Of a stretch of DNA of 8,185 bases, positions 1 through 7,206 are shown in pieces. A program made the position numbers and the translations under genes. A model generated the notes under the pieces. That model ran no database searches, had not been told where the DNA came from, and was given only the letters and a program-made list of their open reading frames with translations. This stretch comes from Phoenicibacter congonensis (GTDB lineage Bacteria > Actinomycetota > Coriobacteriia > Coriobacteriales > Eggerthellaceae), in the NCBI GenBank assembly GCA_030530045.1, contig JAUMVS010000064.1, positions 1-8,185 on the forward strand. The letters are read 5' to 3'. The first letter of the stretch is position 1; each line of letters begins with the position of its first letter.

Positions 1-623
1 CCAAGGGTGAGATCGTCGTGCGTGGCGAGAATGTGATGGCCGGCTACTGGAAGAACCCTCAGGGTACGGCAGAGGCTCTCCGTGACGGCTGGCTGCACAC
101 CGGCGACATGGGCTACATGTATGATTCTGAATATCTTTACGTAGTTGGCCGCTTCAAGTCCCTGCTGATCTCATCGGACGGCGAGAAGTACAGCCCGGAA
201 GGTTTCGAGGACTCGCTCACCGACGGCTCAAAGTACATCGAGCAGGTCATCCTGCACAACAACCAGGATCCTTACACGATCGTCCTGATCGTTCCGGCGA
301 AGGATGCCCTCAAGGAATATGTCTCCTCGAAGGGTCTGGATCCAGCCTCACGCGAGGGCAAGGAGGAGATGCTGAGGAAGATTCAGGAGGAGATCGACTC
401 TTACAAGAAGGGCGGATCTCACGGCGGAATGTTCCCGGAGAGGTGGCTTCCTGCCGCCGTGGCTGTGCTGCCTGAGCCGTTCACCGAGCAGAACGGATTG
501 GTCAACAGCACGATGAAGATTGTCCGCGGCAAGGTCGAGAAGCACTACGCCGACCGCATCGAGTACGCCTACACCGCCGAGGGCAAGAACCTCCTCAACG
601 AGAAGAACATCGCAAGCCTGTAG
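1..623 (+). CDS. AMP-dependent long-chain fatty acid:CoA ligase (AMP-forming), C-terminal part
   Basis: This is the 3' end of an acyl-CoA synthetase of the ANL (AMP-binding) superfamily; the reading frame is open from base 3 and the start lies outside the window. Such enzymes activate a fatty acid with ATP to an acyl-adenylate and pass it to coenzyme A in the cytoplasm. Visible landmarks: GWLHTGD at 87-107, whose Asp contacts the ATP ribose; GRFKS at about 147-161, the hinge region; GEKYSPE just after, the start of the mobile C-terminal domain; and NSTMKIVRGKV near 504-536, where the Lys at 516-518 fits the catalytic lysine position (A10 motif). The sequence ends at TAG 621-623 with a normal C-terminus, so only the 5' side is truncated, by the window edge. 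Codon use is G+C-rich like the RHS body. The 360-bp gap downstream argues against co-transcription with the next gene. The family call is firm; the exact substrate chain length cannot be seen. Confidence 0.9.
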   Translation, partial: KGEIVVRGENVMAGYWKNPQGTAEALRDGWLHTGDMGYMYDSEYLYVVGRFKSLLISSDGEKYSPEGFEDSLTDGSKYIEQVILHNNQDPYTIVLIVPAKDALKEYVSSKGLDPASREGKEEMLRKIQEEIDSYKKGGSHGGMFPERWLPAAVAVLPEPFTEQNGLVNSTMKIVRGKVEKHYADRIEYAYTAEGKNLLNEKNIASL

Positions 624-646
624 TCCCATTGCCGGTCGCCGAGTTC

Positions 647-665
647 CCGGTCACTGAGCCTGTCG
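647..665 (+). repeat. REP-like interspersed repeat, intergenic copy
   Basis: The 19-mer CCGGTCACTGAGCCTGTCG occurs here and again, identically, inside the RHS gene at 6304-6322. Here it continues into AAG (666-668 begins aag), matching from memory a short element (GGTCACTGAGCCTGTCGAAG) scattered through many Bacteroidetes genomes. A degenerate second half-copy, CTGAGTCTGAAG, follows at about 672-683. It lies 24 bp past the acyl-CoA ligase stop codon. Its function is unknown. Confidence 0.65.
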
Positions 666-714
666 AAGCGACTGAGTCTGAAGGGAGCATCACAAGGCGC
701 AATAACGCCAGTTC

Positions 715-786
715 AGGCGAAGCCTCCCTCTCAACCAGAATTTTTCACGTTACAAAAATTCTTGGGTCGAGAGGGAGGCTTCGCCT
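715..786. repeat. Long inverted repeat, able to form a roughly 30-bp hairpin
   Basis: The outer arms 715-732 and 769-786 are perfect 18-bp reverse complements (AGGCGAAGCCTCCCTCTC against GAGAGGGAGGCTTCGCCT). Inside them ACC 734-736 pairs with GGT 765-767, and a second perfect 9-bp arm pair follows (AGAATTTTT 737-745, AAAAATTCT 754-762), closing on the 8-nt loop CACGTTAC. Each outer end is itself a mini-hairpin (AGGC-GAA-GCCT and AGGC-TTC-GCCT). It lies between two co-directional genes, so it could act as a terminator for the ligase mRNA, but no T-run follows the right arm; the only T-run is inside the stem. A small non-coding mobile element (MITE- or REP-like) is the alternative. Confidence 0.8.
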
Positions 787-861
787 TATAGCCTTAGCAT
801 CAGTGTGAAAAGCCGTGAAATGTAACCGGATCGAAAATGCAATCGTCTGCAAAACCACAAG

Positions 862-896
862 TTTCCAAGCCACATCATTCCAATTGCAGATATTTG
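862..896 (+). promoter_or_regulatory. Weak candidate Bacteroidetes-type promoter for the RHS gene
   Basis: GATATTTG at 889-896 matches the Bacteroidetes -7 consensus TAnnTTTG at all fixed positions but the first. TTTC at 862-865 is a poor match to the -33 TTTG, and the 23-nt spacing is longer than the usual 19-21. If real, transcription would begin near 900-905, giving a leader of about 80 nt. No better promoter was seen between 786 and 984. Confidence 0.2.
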
Positions 897-909
897 ACAC
901 TTCGAGTGT
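897..909. promoter_or_regulatory. 13-nt palindrome (ACACT-TCG-AGTGT), possible operator or leader hairpin
   Basis: ACACT 897-901 and AGTGT 905-909 are perfect reverse complements around a 3-nt centre. It directly abuts the candidate -7 element at 889-896, a position where a repressor site or a 5' mRNA hairpin could act. It lacks a following T-run, so a terminator is unlikely. Short palindromes arise by chance, so confidence is low. Confidence 0.2.
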
Positions 910-984
910 ATTATTAGCAAAACAATTCGTATATTGAAGCCGTAAGCGCCATCGCCACCAGGAAACACCCAAAAACATGTGAAC

Positions 985-1047
985 ATGAAGCTAAGCATTC
1001 TGACCGTTATCACCCTCCTGCTTTTCGCCGGAGCGCCGGCTTTCGCC
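985..1047 (+). other. Sec signal peptide of the RHS protein
   Basis: Residues 1-21 have a Lys-bearing n-region (MK), a hydrophobic core (ILTVITLLLFAG) and a good signal-peptidase I site, APAFA|QIPE. There is no Cys at the cleavage site, so it is not a lipoprotein. This indicates Sec export to the periplasm as the first step. Confidence 0.85.
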
Positions 1048-4000
1048 CAGATCCCTGAGCTGGAGCGACCTCAGGTGACCCCACCTTCCCCGGAAGCCGC
1101 GGAACTCACGAAATACATCACCTACCCAGTGAACCTGAGCAACGGCCTGGTACAGACAAGCATCCCGCTCTACGAGATAGTGGACGGAGACATCCGGATT
1201 CCGATAACCCTGAACTATCACGCCTCCGGCCTGAAGCCGAATATGAGGTCAGGCCACTGGCTCGGCGACGGATGGAGCCTCTCCACGGGGCCGTCCCTGT
1301 CCAGGATGATCAACGGGGTTGCCGACGAGATAAACTACAACCCGAATATGGCTCTCGGCGGCACCCTGTCATACGAACAGCTTGACGCCATATACTCCCA
1401 AAGTGTGGACGTGGCGCTTGACGAGTTCCATTACTCGCTTCCGGGAAGCCAAGGCAGACTGTACCTCCGACGGAACACCGATGGGTCAACAACCCCCGTC
1501 ACGATACCCCGTGACGACATCACCGTCATCCCCTTGGGAGGAAACAAGTCGATGACCGGATTCCGCATAACGGACAATTCCGGAATGACCTATAGTTTCG
1601 GAGGCGGAGGAAGATCCAACCACGACTATGTAATGCATAAATTCGGAATCTCCGCCCTCGAGGTCCCCACCTCGTGGAAGATCCGGGAGATCCGCTCCGC
1701 CGCGACAGGCAGGACGGTGGCGTTCGAGTACGGCTCGAATATGACGGAGGTGTTCTGCTCCAGATACGCCGACGCCCTGACGATCCTTGATGACTATTCC
1801 GGACATTCCGCCTACACCATCCCCCTTGTCAATGTGTCCACGTACCAGAGCTTCAACAGCAAAACCTACAGGTACGACGACGCCACAGGCGGACTTGTCG
1901 AGACCAGTTCCGGATCGGTCACATATCCCACAGGCTACTCCTTCCCGACGCCCTCAAAGACGGACGTCGTCCAGTACAACTCACACATCCGGAGAATAAC
2001 ATTCAGCGGAGGAAGCGTCCAGTTCAATATGAACCCCGACACAAACAAGGGGCTTGAGTCCATCGAGATCCGTGATGTTTCCGGAGTTCTGGTTAAGAGA
2101 ATCGTGTTCAGCCAGACGTATATGAGGGATTTCTTCTCGCTCAGGCTTGAGTCCGTCAGGATAGAGTCTCCCGACGGGAAAGATTCAGAGACCTACTCCT
2201 TCTCCTACAAAGGCGGCCTTATGCCGCGGAACACCCGGTCCATCGACAGATGGGGCTTCTACAACGGCAGGGAAAACCGCACTCTGGTCCCGACGGTCAC
2301 GACGGACGTGACGGTCAACAACTACCCTTATCCCAACGAAATAGTGACACTGACCATCCCAGGAGGAGACCGCAGACCGGACGAGGAGGCGATGCAGACC
2401 GGTATCCTGACCTCGGTGACCTACCCGACTGGAGGGCGGACGGAGTTCACCTACGAGGCCCACCGCTACATTGACGACCACGGCGTCTCCAGAATGGCCG
2501 GAGGCCTCAGGATCAAGCAGATCCGCGACATCGAGAGCGACGGCTATGCACTGTACCGCAATTTCCGCTACAGCACATACACCTCCACGGTCAACGGCGG
2601 AGGCATACTCAACGTCGTCCCCGCGGCATCGTCGTACCCCGCCGACACCAACGAGATCTACTACAGGGAGACGGCGTGCACTGAATTTGGCGGTTCTCTC
2701 CCCAGCCCTTGGGGTACATACAAGGAAAGGGTGTGGACCGACAACTCTATGGTCAACCTGCTGTCCAGCGAGGGGTCGAGCGTGAGCTACCCCTACGTCT
2801 TCGAGAGCAGGTCGAGCGACGCCGCCGGAAGGCACACCATCGGCGAGACAGTACATTCCTTCGACGTCTCCGCGTCACACCCCATCAAAGCGCCGGGGAC
2901 AAATCTGGTGCACGACACACAGAACGAGTGGATGTACGGTGCGAAGACCTCCGAGACCGATTATGCGACAGAAGGCGACGGATCGGCACGGATGGTCAGA
3001 AGGAAGTCCAACGGCTACACGACCGAACTGGACTACGGCACGGAGAACACGGCGATAAAGCAGACGTACGTCTACAAGAGCGGCAGGGTCTATGGTATAG
3101 AGGAGTCCCGCGTCCAGGAGCAATACAAGGAGATACGGAGCCTCACCACCACCCTGAGCCAGGGACGGCGGCTGCTGTCGTCCGTGACGGAGAAAGCCGT
3201 TGAGACCAACGGCACGCTGACCAAGACCACATCGTTCACCCACGACGCGCGCGGCAACGTGGCCACAAAGACCGAGGACGTCGGACTTCCGGGTCTGGAC
3301 AGGAGAGTGACCGTCTACTCGTACCCACAGGACAAGACCGGCGGAACCTATCCGGAGATGGTGTCATCCGGAATGACGGGGATCCCCGTCGAGACGAGGG
3401 TCTACAGAAACTCCGCCGATCCCGCGAACCTCCTTACGACACTCACCACGTCATACTCCTCACATCCCTGCGCCTCCGGCTCGTTCCTCGCGCCTTCAGC
3501 CCGTTCACTCACAATCCGCGGGGACACCTCCAGCGAACGCAGGATCCTTCTCAATGAATATGACCGCAGGGGAAACCCGCTGGAGGTCGTGGACGCCGAC
3601 GGCAGGAAGACGGCCTACCTGTGGGGCTACAACGGGTATTACCCTGTGGCCGAGGTCTCCGGCATCGGATGGGACGGCGTCAAGGACAAGGTCGACACCG
3701 CCGTCCTGAACGGTGTGGACGAACGAGAGATTCGGAAACAGTTATTCAAGTTCAGGCTTAAATGTCGGCATATTCCTGAGACACTCATCTCCTCCTATCT
3801 GTACAAGCCTCTCGCAGGGCTCACCTACGTGAAAGACCCATCAGACAGGATCACCTACTATGACTACGACGGACTCGGCAGGCTCTCGCTCACCAGCGTC
3901 AGGGGCGCCTCCGGCAGAGACACCGTGTCGACATATTCCTACAGCTACGGCGCGGCCGCCAGTGGCAACCGCATCCGGGCGAGGGACTACCTGAGCGGCG

Positions 4001-7000
4001 ACGGGACGGCCTACATCGAGACCAACACCTACCACGACAGACTCGGCAGGCCGATCGAGACGGTCCGGAAGGCCGCCTCTCCGGACGGGAAGGACATAGT
4101 CACCCTGAATGAATATGACTCCTTCGGAAGGCCGTACAGCGTCTACCGTCCCGTCCCGACGCAGACATCCTCGGGGGCATACGCCTCCTTCGCCTCCGTC
4201 CACCCCGAACTCCTCAAGTTCTACAACTGGGAGGTCTACACCTTCTCCAAAACCCTCTACGAGGACTCCCCGCTTGACCGTCCCGTGGAGAAGTACGGTC
4301 CCGGCTCACCCTGGCACACGAGGGGCAAGTCCGTCCGCACCGAGTACCTTGTGAACGAGGCCACCGGCGCCCTCTCCTGCGGCCTCTTCCTTGTGTCCTC
4401 CGACACCTCCCTGATCCGCTCCGGAGTCTTTCCGTCCGGAAGCCTGTCGATCGTGAAGACCACCGACGAGGACGGGGATGTCACGCTGTCATTCACTGAC
4501 AGGCTCGGACGCAAGGTTCTGGAAAGGCGGCTCGACGGAGACCTGCGCCTTGACACCCATTATGTCTATGACGACCTCGGCCTGACACGCTATGTCCTGA
4601 CCCCGGAGGCCACCGCGGCGACATCCTCGGACGGGACGTTCGGCGATTCGTCCGCCCAGATCGCCGGACTGGCCTACGTCTATAAGTATGACGACAAGGG
4701 GAGATGCTCCTCCAAGAAGCTGCCGGGCCGCTCGTCCGTCCTTTACAAGTATGACAAAGGGGACTCACCGGTGTTCTCTCAGGACGGGAGGATGAGGGAA
4801 AGAGGCGAGTGGATGTTCTCCTTCAGGGACGCCCTCGGCCGGGAGGCCGTGAGCGGGATCTGGCCGTCATCCCTGACACCTGACACGGACGGGATGACCG
4901 TCATCGCCACATACACCGGAACCGCGTCATTGGGCGGGTATTCGGTCAATGTCCAGACTCCGGCCATCGGCGTTCCCCTGTCCGTCAATTATTACGATGA
5001 CCACTCGTTTCTGGAGAACCTCCAGCTGTCCGACGCCGACAGGCTTGCGTTGTCTCCGGACACGCTGTCAGCCTACGGCGTCCCCGTCACCGAAAGCGAC
5101 TGGCACAAGGGACTACAGACCGGCTCGACCGTCCGCTCGGTCACCGATCCGGAATCCGTGACGGTCTCCGCCTTCTACTATGACCGCAGAGGCCGCCAGA
5201 TCCAGAGCCACCATCTGGAGGCGCTCAGCGGGCGGCGGCATATCCACCAGTCCCTCACGTTCACCGGCAAACCGCTGAGGACGAGGGAGACGGTAGAGCT
5301 TCCTGACGGACGCGCGGACTCCCTCGTCACCTCCCGGCTCTACGACTCCCAGGAGAGGCTTGTCTCTGAGACCTCGTCCCTGAACGGCAAGTCCCAGACG
5401 GTGACCTACAGCTACGACGGCATCGGCAGGCTGACAGGCCGCTCATACAGTTCCGGTGACGGCTCACACTCATTGTCCGAGTCATTGTCCTACGACATCC
5501 GCGACCAGCTGACCGGACTTTCCTCGAATGTGTTCAGTATGTCGCTGAGGCGGCAGGAGCCGGTACTCGGAGCGACACCGAGGTACAACGGGAACATCTC
5601 GGAGTGGGAGTGGAGCCGCGGGGCGGGATCGGCGGCGGCCTGGTCGCTGTCCTACGACGGCGCCGGCCGCCTGAAAGACGCAAGGAGATTCTCGGGAGGC
5701 GCGTCCACCAACGCCTTCAGCGAGAGGTTCGTCACTTATGACCTGAACGGCAACATCCTGTCGCTCACCCGGTACGGGTCTGACACGGCTGTCCCGGAGG
5801 ACTCGCTGGCATATTCCTACGACGGCGACCTGTTAAGCGGCGTCAGCAACTCCGGCTCGTCCGGCGGCGGGGGATCATACACCCACGACGCCAACGGCAA
5901 TCTGACCCGGGACGGCCTGTCCTGTCTCGACATAGAGTACGACGACCTCAACCTGACAAGCCGGGTCTCCTCCGGAGACACCACCCTCGCGGTGTATGGG
6001 CATCTCGCAGACGGCACGAAGATCTGCTCGGTAGACGGCACCGGGAACGGCCTCCAGTACAGAGGCTCCCTGGTCTACACCCAGACCGCTGGCCAGTCAG
6101 GATCTCCGATCCTGACCCTCGACTGCGCCCTGACCTCCGCCGGCAGGATAGTCCGCTGGACAGCCGCCGACGGCTCTGTCTCCTACAGATCCCTGATCCG
6201 CCTCCGCGACCACCTCGGCAGCGTCCGCGCCGTCGTCGACGGCGACACCGGCACCGTCATCGAGGCCAGCGACTATTACCCGTTCGGCAAGCGGATTCCG
6301 ACACCGGTCACTGAGCCTGTCGCACCCACCTCCCAAAACCGCTGGCACTTCTCCGGCAAGGAGTCCCAGTCCTTCCTCTCCGCCTCCATCCCGCTCCTCG
6401 ACTTCGGAGCAAGGATGTACGACCCGCTCACCGCCCGATGGACCGCGCAGGACCCACTCGCGGAGAAGTACTACGCCGTCAGCCCGTACGCATACTGTCT
6501 TGGGAATCCGATTGTATATCTGGATCCGAATGGAAAAACAATCACCATTTTTACAATAGATGACCAAAACAACATAATCCACTTAAATTATGAACCTAAT
6601 ATGCAATATAACAATGGAGATTCCTTTGCTACTAAAATAATCGACTATCTCAACTCCATCTACATTAATGGAGGCAAAGACGCTATGGATTGTTTAATTT
6701 CCGCATCTGAACAGATTTCTATAGTCAATGAAATAGGAAAAGGTAATAATTATCAATTTGTAGGCAATAAACAAGGTGGAGGCACTATTTATGCAGGTTC
6801 GGTATTATCTCAATCCTACGAGCAATCGCTTAGCGTAGAGTCATTATCTCACGAACTTTTTCATGGCCTTCAACAGGTGAACGGGCAAGGAGGCGCATCT
6901 ATTTTTAACGAGGTAGAGGCATACGTGTTCGGTTATAAAGTTTTAGACAATTACCATAGTTCGTTGGACACAATTTATCAAAATTCGCCTTCGGGAGATG

Positions 7001-7206
7001 GGAACTCAAATATAGAAGGACAGAAATATCAACAGGCATTTTTAAATTTGGCGAATGGCAAAGACAACTATAAAGAAAATTTTAAGATTGCGGTCAGCAA
7101 TTTCAAGAAAGGTGCCCGAGTGAACCTTACTGGACTTTATGATAAATTCCCTATAATAAAGCAGAATCAAGGCAAATATCTATTAATGAAATACTATCCA
7201 AAATGA
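985..7206 (+). CDS. Exported RHS/YD-repeat polymorphic toxin with C-terminal zinc-metallopeptidase tip
   Basis: A 2073-residue protein. Start: ATG 985 follows an A-rich leader (caaaaacatgtgaac); GTG 979 in the same frame would add only two residues. There is no Shine-Dalgarno site close by, as is usual in this phylum. Domains in order: Sec signal peptide, residues 1-21 (cleavage AFA|Q, no lipobox Cys); the N-terminal domain typical of Bacteroidetes RHS proteins (GLVQTSIPLYEI from 54, ITLNYHASG from 75, LGDGWSL from 93); a mid region with YLWGYNGYYPVAEV (878) and YKPLAGLT (940); many YD repeats between about 960 and 1660 (YDGLGRL 961, YDGIGRL 1477); PRYNGNI near 1532; RHS-associated core 1740-1851; variable tip 1852-2073 with HELFH at 1956-1960. 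RHS repeats of related proteins form a shell that encloses the C-terminal toxin, with self-cleavage near the end of the core. The body is G+C-rich, the tip AT-rich. No PAAR domain or type IX sorting domain was seen, so how it gets beyond the periplasm is unknown. The RHS assignment is secure; toxin function is inferred. Confidence 0.93.
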   Translation: MKLSILTVITLLLFAGAPAFAQIPELERPQVTPPSPEAAELTKYITYPVNLSNGLVQTSIPLYEIVDGDIRIPITLNYHASGLKPNMRSGHWLGDGWSLSTGPSLSRMINGVADEINYNPNMALGGTLSYEQLDAIYSQSVDVALDEFHYSLPGSQGRLYLRRNTDGSTTPVTIPRDDITVIPLGGNKSMTGFRITDNSGMTYSFGGGGRSNHDYVMHKFGISALEVPTSWKIREIRSAATGRTVAFEYGSNMTEVFCSRYADALTILDDYSGHSAYTIPLVNVSTYQSFNSKTYRYDDATGGLVETSSGSVTYPTGYSFPTPSKTDVVQYNSHIRRITFSGGSVQFNMNPDTNKGLESIEIRDVSGVLVKRIVFSQTYMRDFFSLRLESVRIESPDGKDSETYSFSYKGGLMPRNTRSIDRWGFYNGRENRTLVPTVTTDVTVNNYPYPNEIVTLTIPGGDRRPDEEAMQTGILTSVTYPTGGRTEFTYEAHRYIDDHGVSRMAGGLRIKQIRDIESDGYALYRNFRYSTYTSTVNGGGILNVVPAASSYPADTNEIYYRETACTEFGGSLPSPWGTYKERVWTDNSMVNLLSSEGSSVSYPYVFESRSSDAAGRHTIGETVHSFDVSASHPIKAPGTNLVHDTQNEWMYGAKTSETDYATEGDGSARMVRRKSNGYTTELDYGTENTAIKQTYVYKSGRVYGIEESRVQEQYKEIRSLTTTLSQGRRLLSSVTEKAVETNGTLTKTTSFTHDARGNVATKTEDVGLPGLDRRVTVYSYPQDKTGGTYPEMVSSGMTGIPVETRVYRNSADPANLLTTLTTSYSSHPCASGSFLAPSARSLTIRGDTSSERRILLNEYDRRGNPLEVVDADGRKTAYLWGYNGYYPVAEVSGIGWDGVKDKVDTAVLNGVDEREIRKQLFKFRLKCRHIPETLISSYLYKPLAGLTYVKDPSDRITYYDYDGLGRLSLTSVRGASGRDTVSTYSYSYGAAASGNRIRARDYLSGDGTAYIETNTYHDRLGRPIETVRKAASPDGKDIVTLNEYDSFGRPYSVYRPVPTQTSSGAYASFASVHPELLKFYNWEVYTFSKTLYEDSPLDRPVEKYGPGSPWHTRGKSVRTEYLVNEATGALSCGLFLVSSDTSLIRSGVFPSGSLSIVKTTDEDGDVTLSFTDRLGRKVLERRLDGDLRLDTHYVYDDLGLTRYVLTPEATAATSSDGTFGDSSAQIAGLAYVYKYDDKGRCSSKKLPGRSSVLYKYDKGDSPVFSQDGRMRERGEWMFSFRDALGREAVSGIWPSSLTPDTDGMTVIATYTGTASLGGYSVNVQTPAIGVPLSVNYYDDHSFLENLQLSDADRLALSPDTLSAYGVPVTESDWHKGLQTGSTVRSVTDPESVTVSAFYYDRRGRQIQSHHLEALSGRRHIHQSLTFTGKPLRTRETVELPDGRADSLVTSRLYDSQERLVSETSSLNGKSQTVTYSYDGIGRLTGRSYSSGDGSHSLSESLSYDIRDQLTGLSSNVFSMSLRRQEPVLGATPRYNGNISEWEWSRGAGSAAAWSLSYDGAGRLKDARRFSGGASTNAFSERFVTYDLNGNILSLTRYGSDTAVPEDSLAYSYDGDLLSGVSNSGSSGGGGSYTHDANGNLTRDGLSCLDIEYDDLNLTSRVSSGDTTLAVYGHLADGTKICSVDGTGNGLQYRGSLVYTQTAGQSGSPILTLDCALTSAGRIVRWTAADGSVSYRSLIRLRDHLGSVRAVVDGDTGTVIEASDYYPFGKRIPTPVTEPVAPTSQNRWHFSGKESQSFLSASIPLLDFGARMYDPLTARWTAQDPLAEKYYAVSPYAYCLGNPIVYLDPNGKTITIFTIDDQNNIIHLNYEPNMQYNNGDSFATKIIDYLNSIYINGGKDAMDCLISASEQISIVNEIGKGNNYQFVGNKQGGGTIYAGSVLSQSYEQSLSVESLSHELFHGLQQVNGQGGASIFNEVEAYVFGYKVLDNYHSSLDTIYQNSPSGDGNSNIEGQKYQQAFLNLANGKDNYKENFKIAVSNFKKGARVNLTGLYDKFPIIKQNQGKYLLMKYYPK
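6202..6537 (+). other. RHS-associated core domain of the RHS protein
   Basis: Residues 1740-1851 carry the canonical core order: LRDHLGSVRAV (1740), YYPFGKR (1764), FSGKE (1789), GARMYDPLTARW (1808), QDPLAEKYYAVSPYAY, then LGNPIVYLDPNGK ending at 1851. In RHS toxins this conserved block marks the boundary after which variable effector domains are attached. The last dozen or so codons (from about 6496) already show the AT-rich codon use of the tip. Confidence 0.9.
6304..6322 (+). repeat. REP-like interspersed repeat, coding copy within the RHS core
   Basis: Identical over 19 bp to 647-665 in the upstream spacer (CCGGTCACTGAGCCTGTCG). Here it is in frame and encodes PVTEPV in the linker between YYPFGKRIP and NRWHFSGKE (residues about 1774-1779). 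It breaks off before the GAAG end seen in the intergenic copy, continuing as CACCC. A linker can tolerate such an insertion without harming the fold. Confidence 0.6.
6538..7203 (+). other. Variable toxin tip with HExxH zinc-metallopeptidase signature
   Basis: Residues 1852-2073 follow DPNGK directly. The sequence SHELFHGLQQ (His 1956, Glu 1957, His 1960) is a zincin HExxH helix: the two His would bind zinc and the Glu would activate water. FNEVEAY follows at 1974-1980; Glu 1976 or Glu 1978, 16 or 18 residues after the second His, is the likely third ligand, as in gluzincins. The preceding hydrophobic stretch GTIYAGSV could be the edge strand of the zincin fold. Metallopeptidase tips are known among polymorphic toxins (the Tox-MPTase groups), but I cannot assign this one to a named family. 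Composition is about one-third G+C in places (20 of 60 at 6601-6660) against 42 of 60 at 6181-6240, a sign of acquisition or domain swapping. The targets are unknown. Confidence 0.75.

Larger units (their letters stand above)
624..984. other. Intergenic spacer without a gene
   Basis: No credible coding region is seen on either strand. The left half holds a REP-like repeat copy (647-665) with a degenerate tandem half-copy just after it (about 670-683, CTGAGTCTGAAG), then a small hairpin (GGCG 696-699 with CGCC 706-709), then the long inverted repeat at 715-786. The right half (787-984) is AT-richer and holds a 13-nt palindrome (897-909) and the likely 5' leader of the RHS gene. No tRNA, riboswitch or CRISPR pattern was recognised. 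Confidence 0.7.

Noticed and set aside
894..914. E. coli-like -35 TTGACA at 894-899 with TATTAT at 909-914
   Set aside because: The spacing is only 9 nt, far from 17, and the main sigma factor of this phylum does not use these boxes.
745..1013. Two overlapping minus-strand frames (75 and 77 codons) in the spacer
   Set aside because: They start inside the RHS signal-peptide region or leader, and one ends in the hairpin stem. They have no recognisable motif and no supporting leader, and their composition looks non-coding.
2185..2856. A 223-codon minus-strand open frame, the longest antisense frame in the window
   Set aside because: It lies wholly within the RHS gene, whose protein shows clear family landmarks throughout. 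G+C-rich coding DNA often leaves the opposite strand open. The translation shows no domain or signal and has no neighbouring gene to pair with.
4494..4509. Resemblance of CACTGACAGGCTCGG to the reverse complement of the interspersed repeat
   Set aside because: Only about 9-10 contiguous bases match, and they encode the ordinary YD-repeat residues DRLG, so codon usage explains it.
6097..6582. A 161-codon minus-strand frame opposite the RHS core
   Set aside because: The sense strand encodes the highly conserved RHS core. The antisense translation is low in complexity (runs of Val, Gly, Asp, Glu) and is a codon-bias shadow.
6538..7206. Type IX secretion C-terminal sorting domain at the end of the RHS protein
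   Set aside because: The end (LTGLYDKFPIIKQ...MKYYPK) lacks the usual sorting-domain pattern, and the region is better explained as a metallopeptidase tip.
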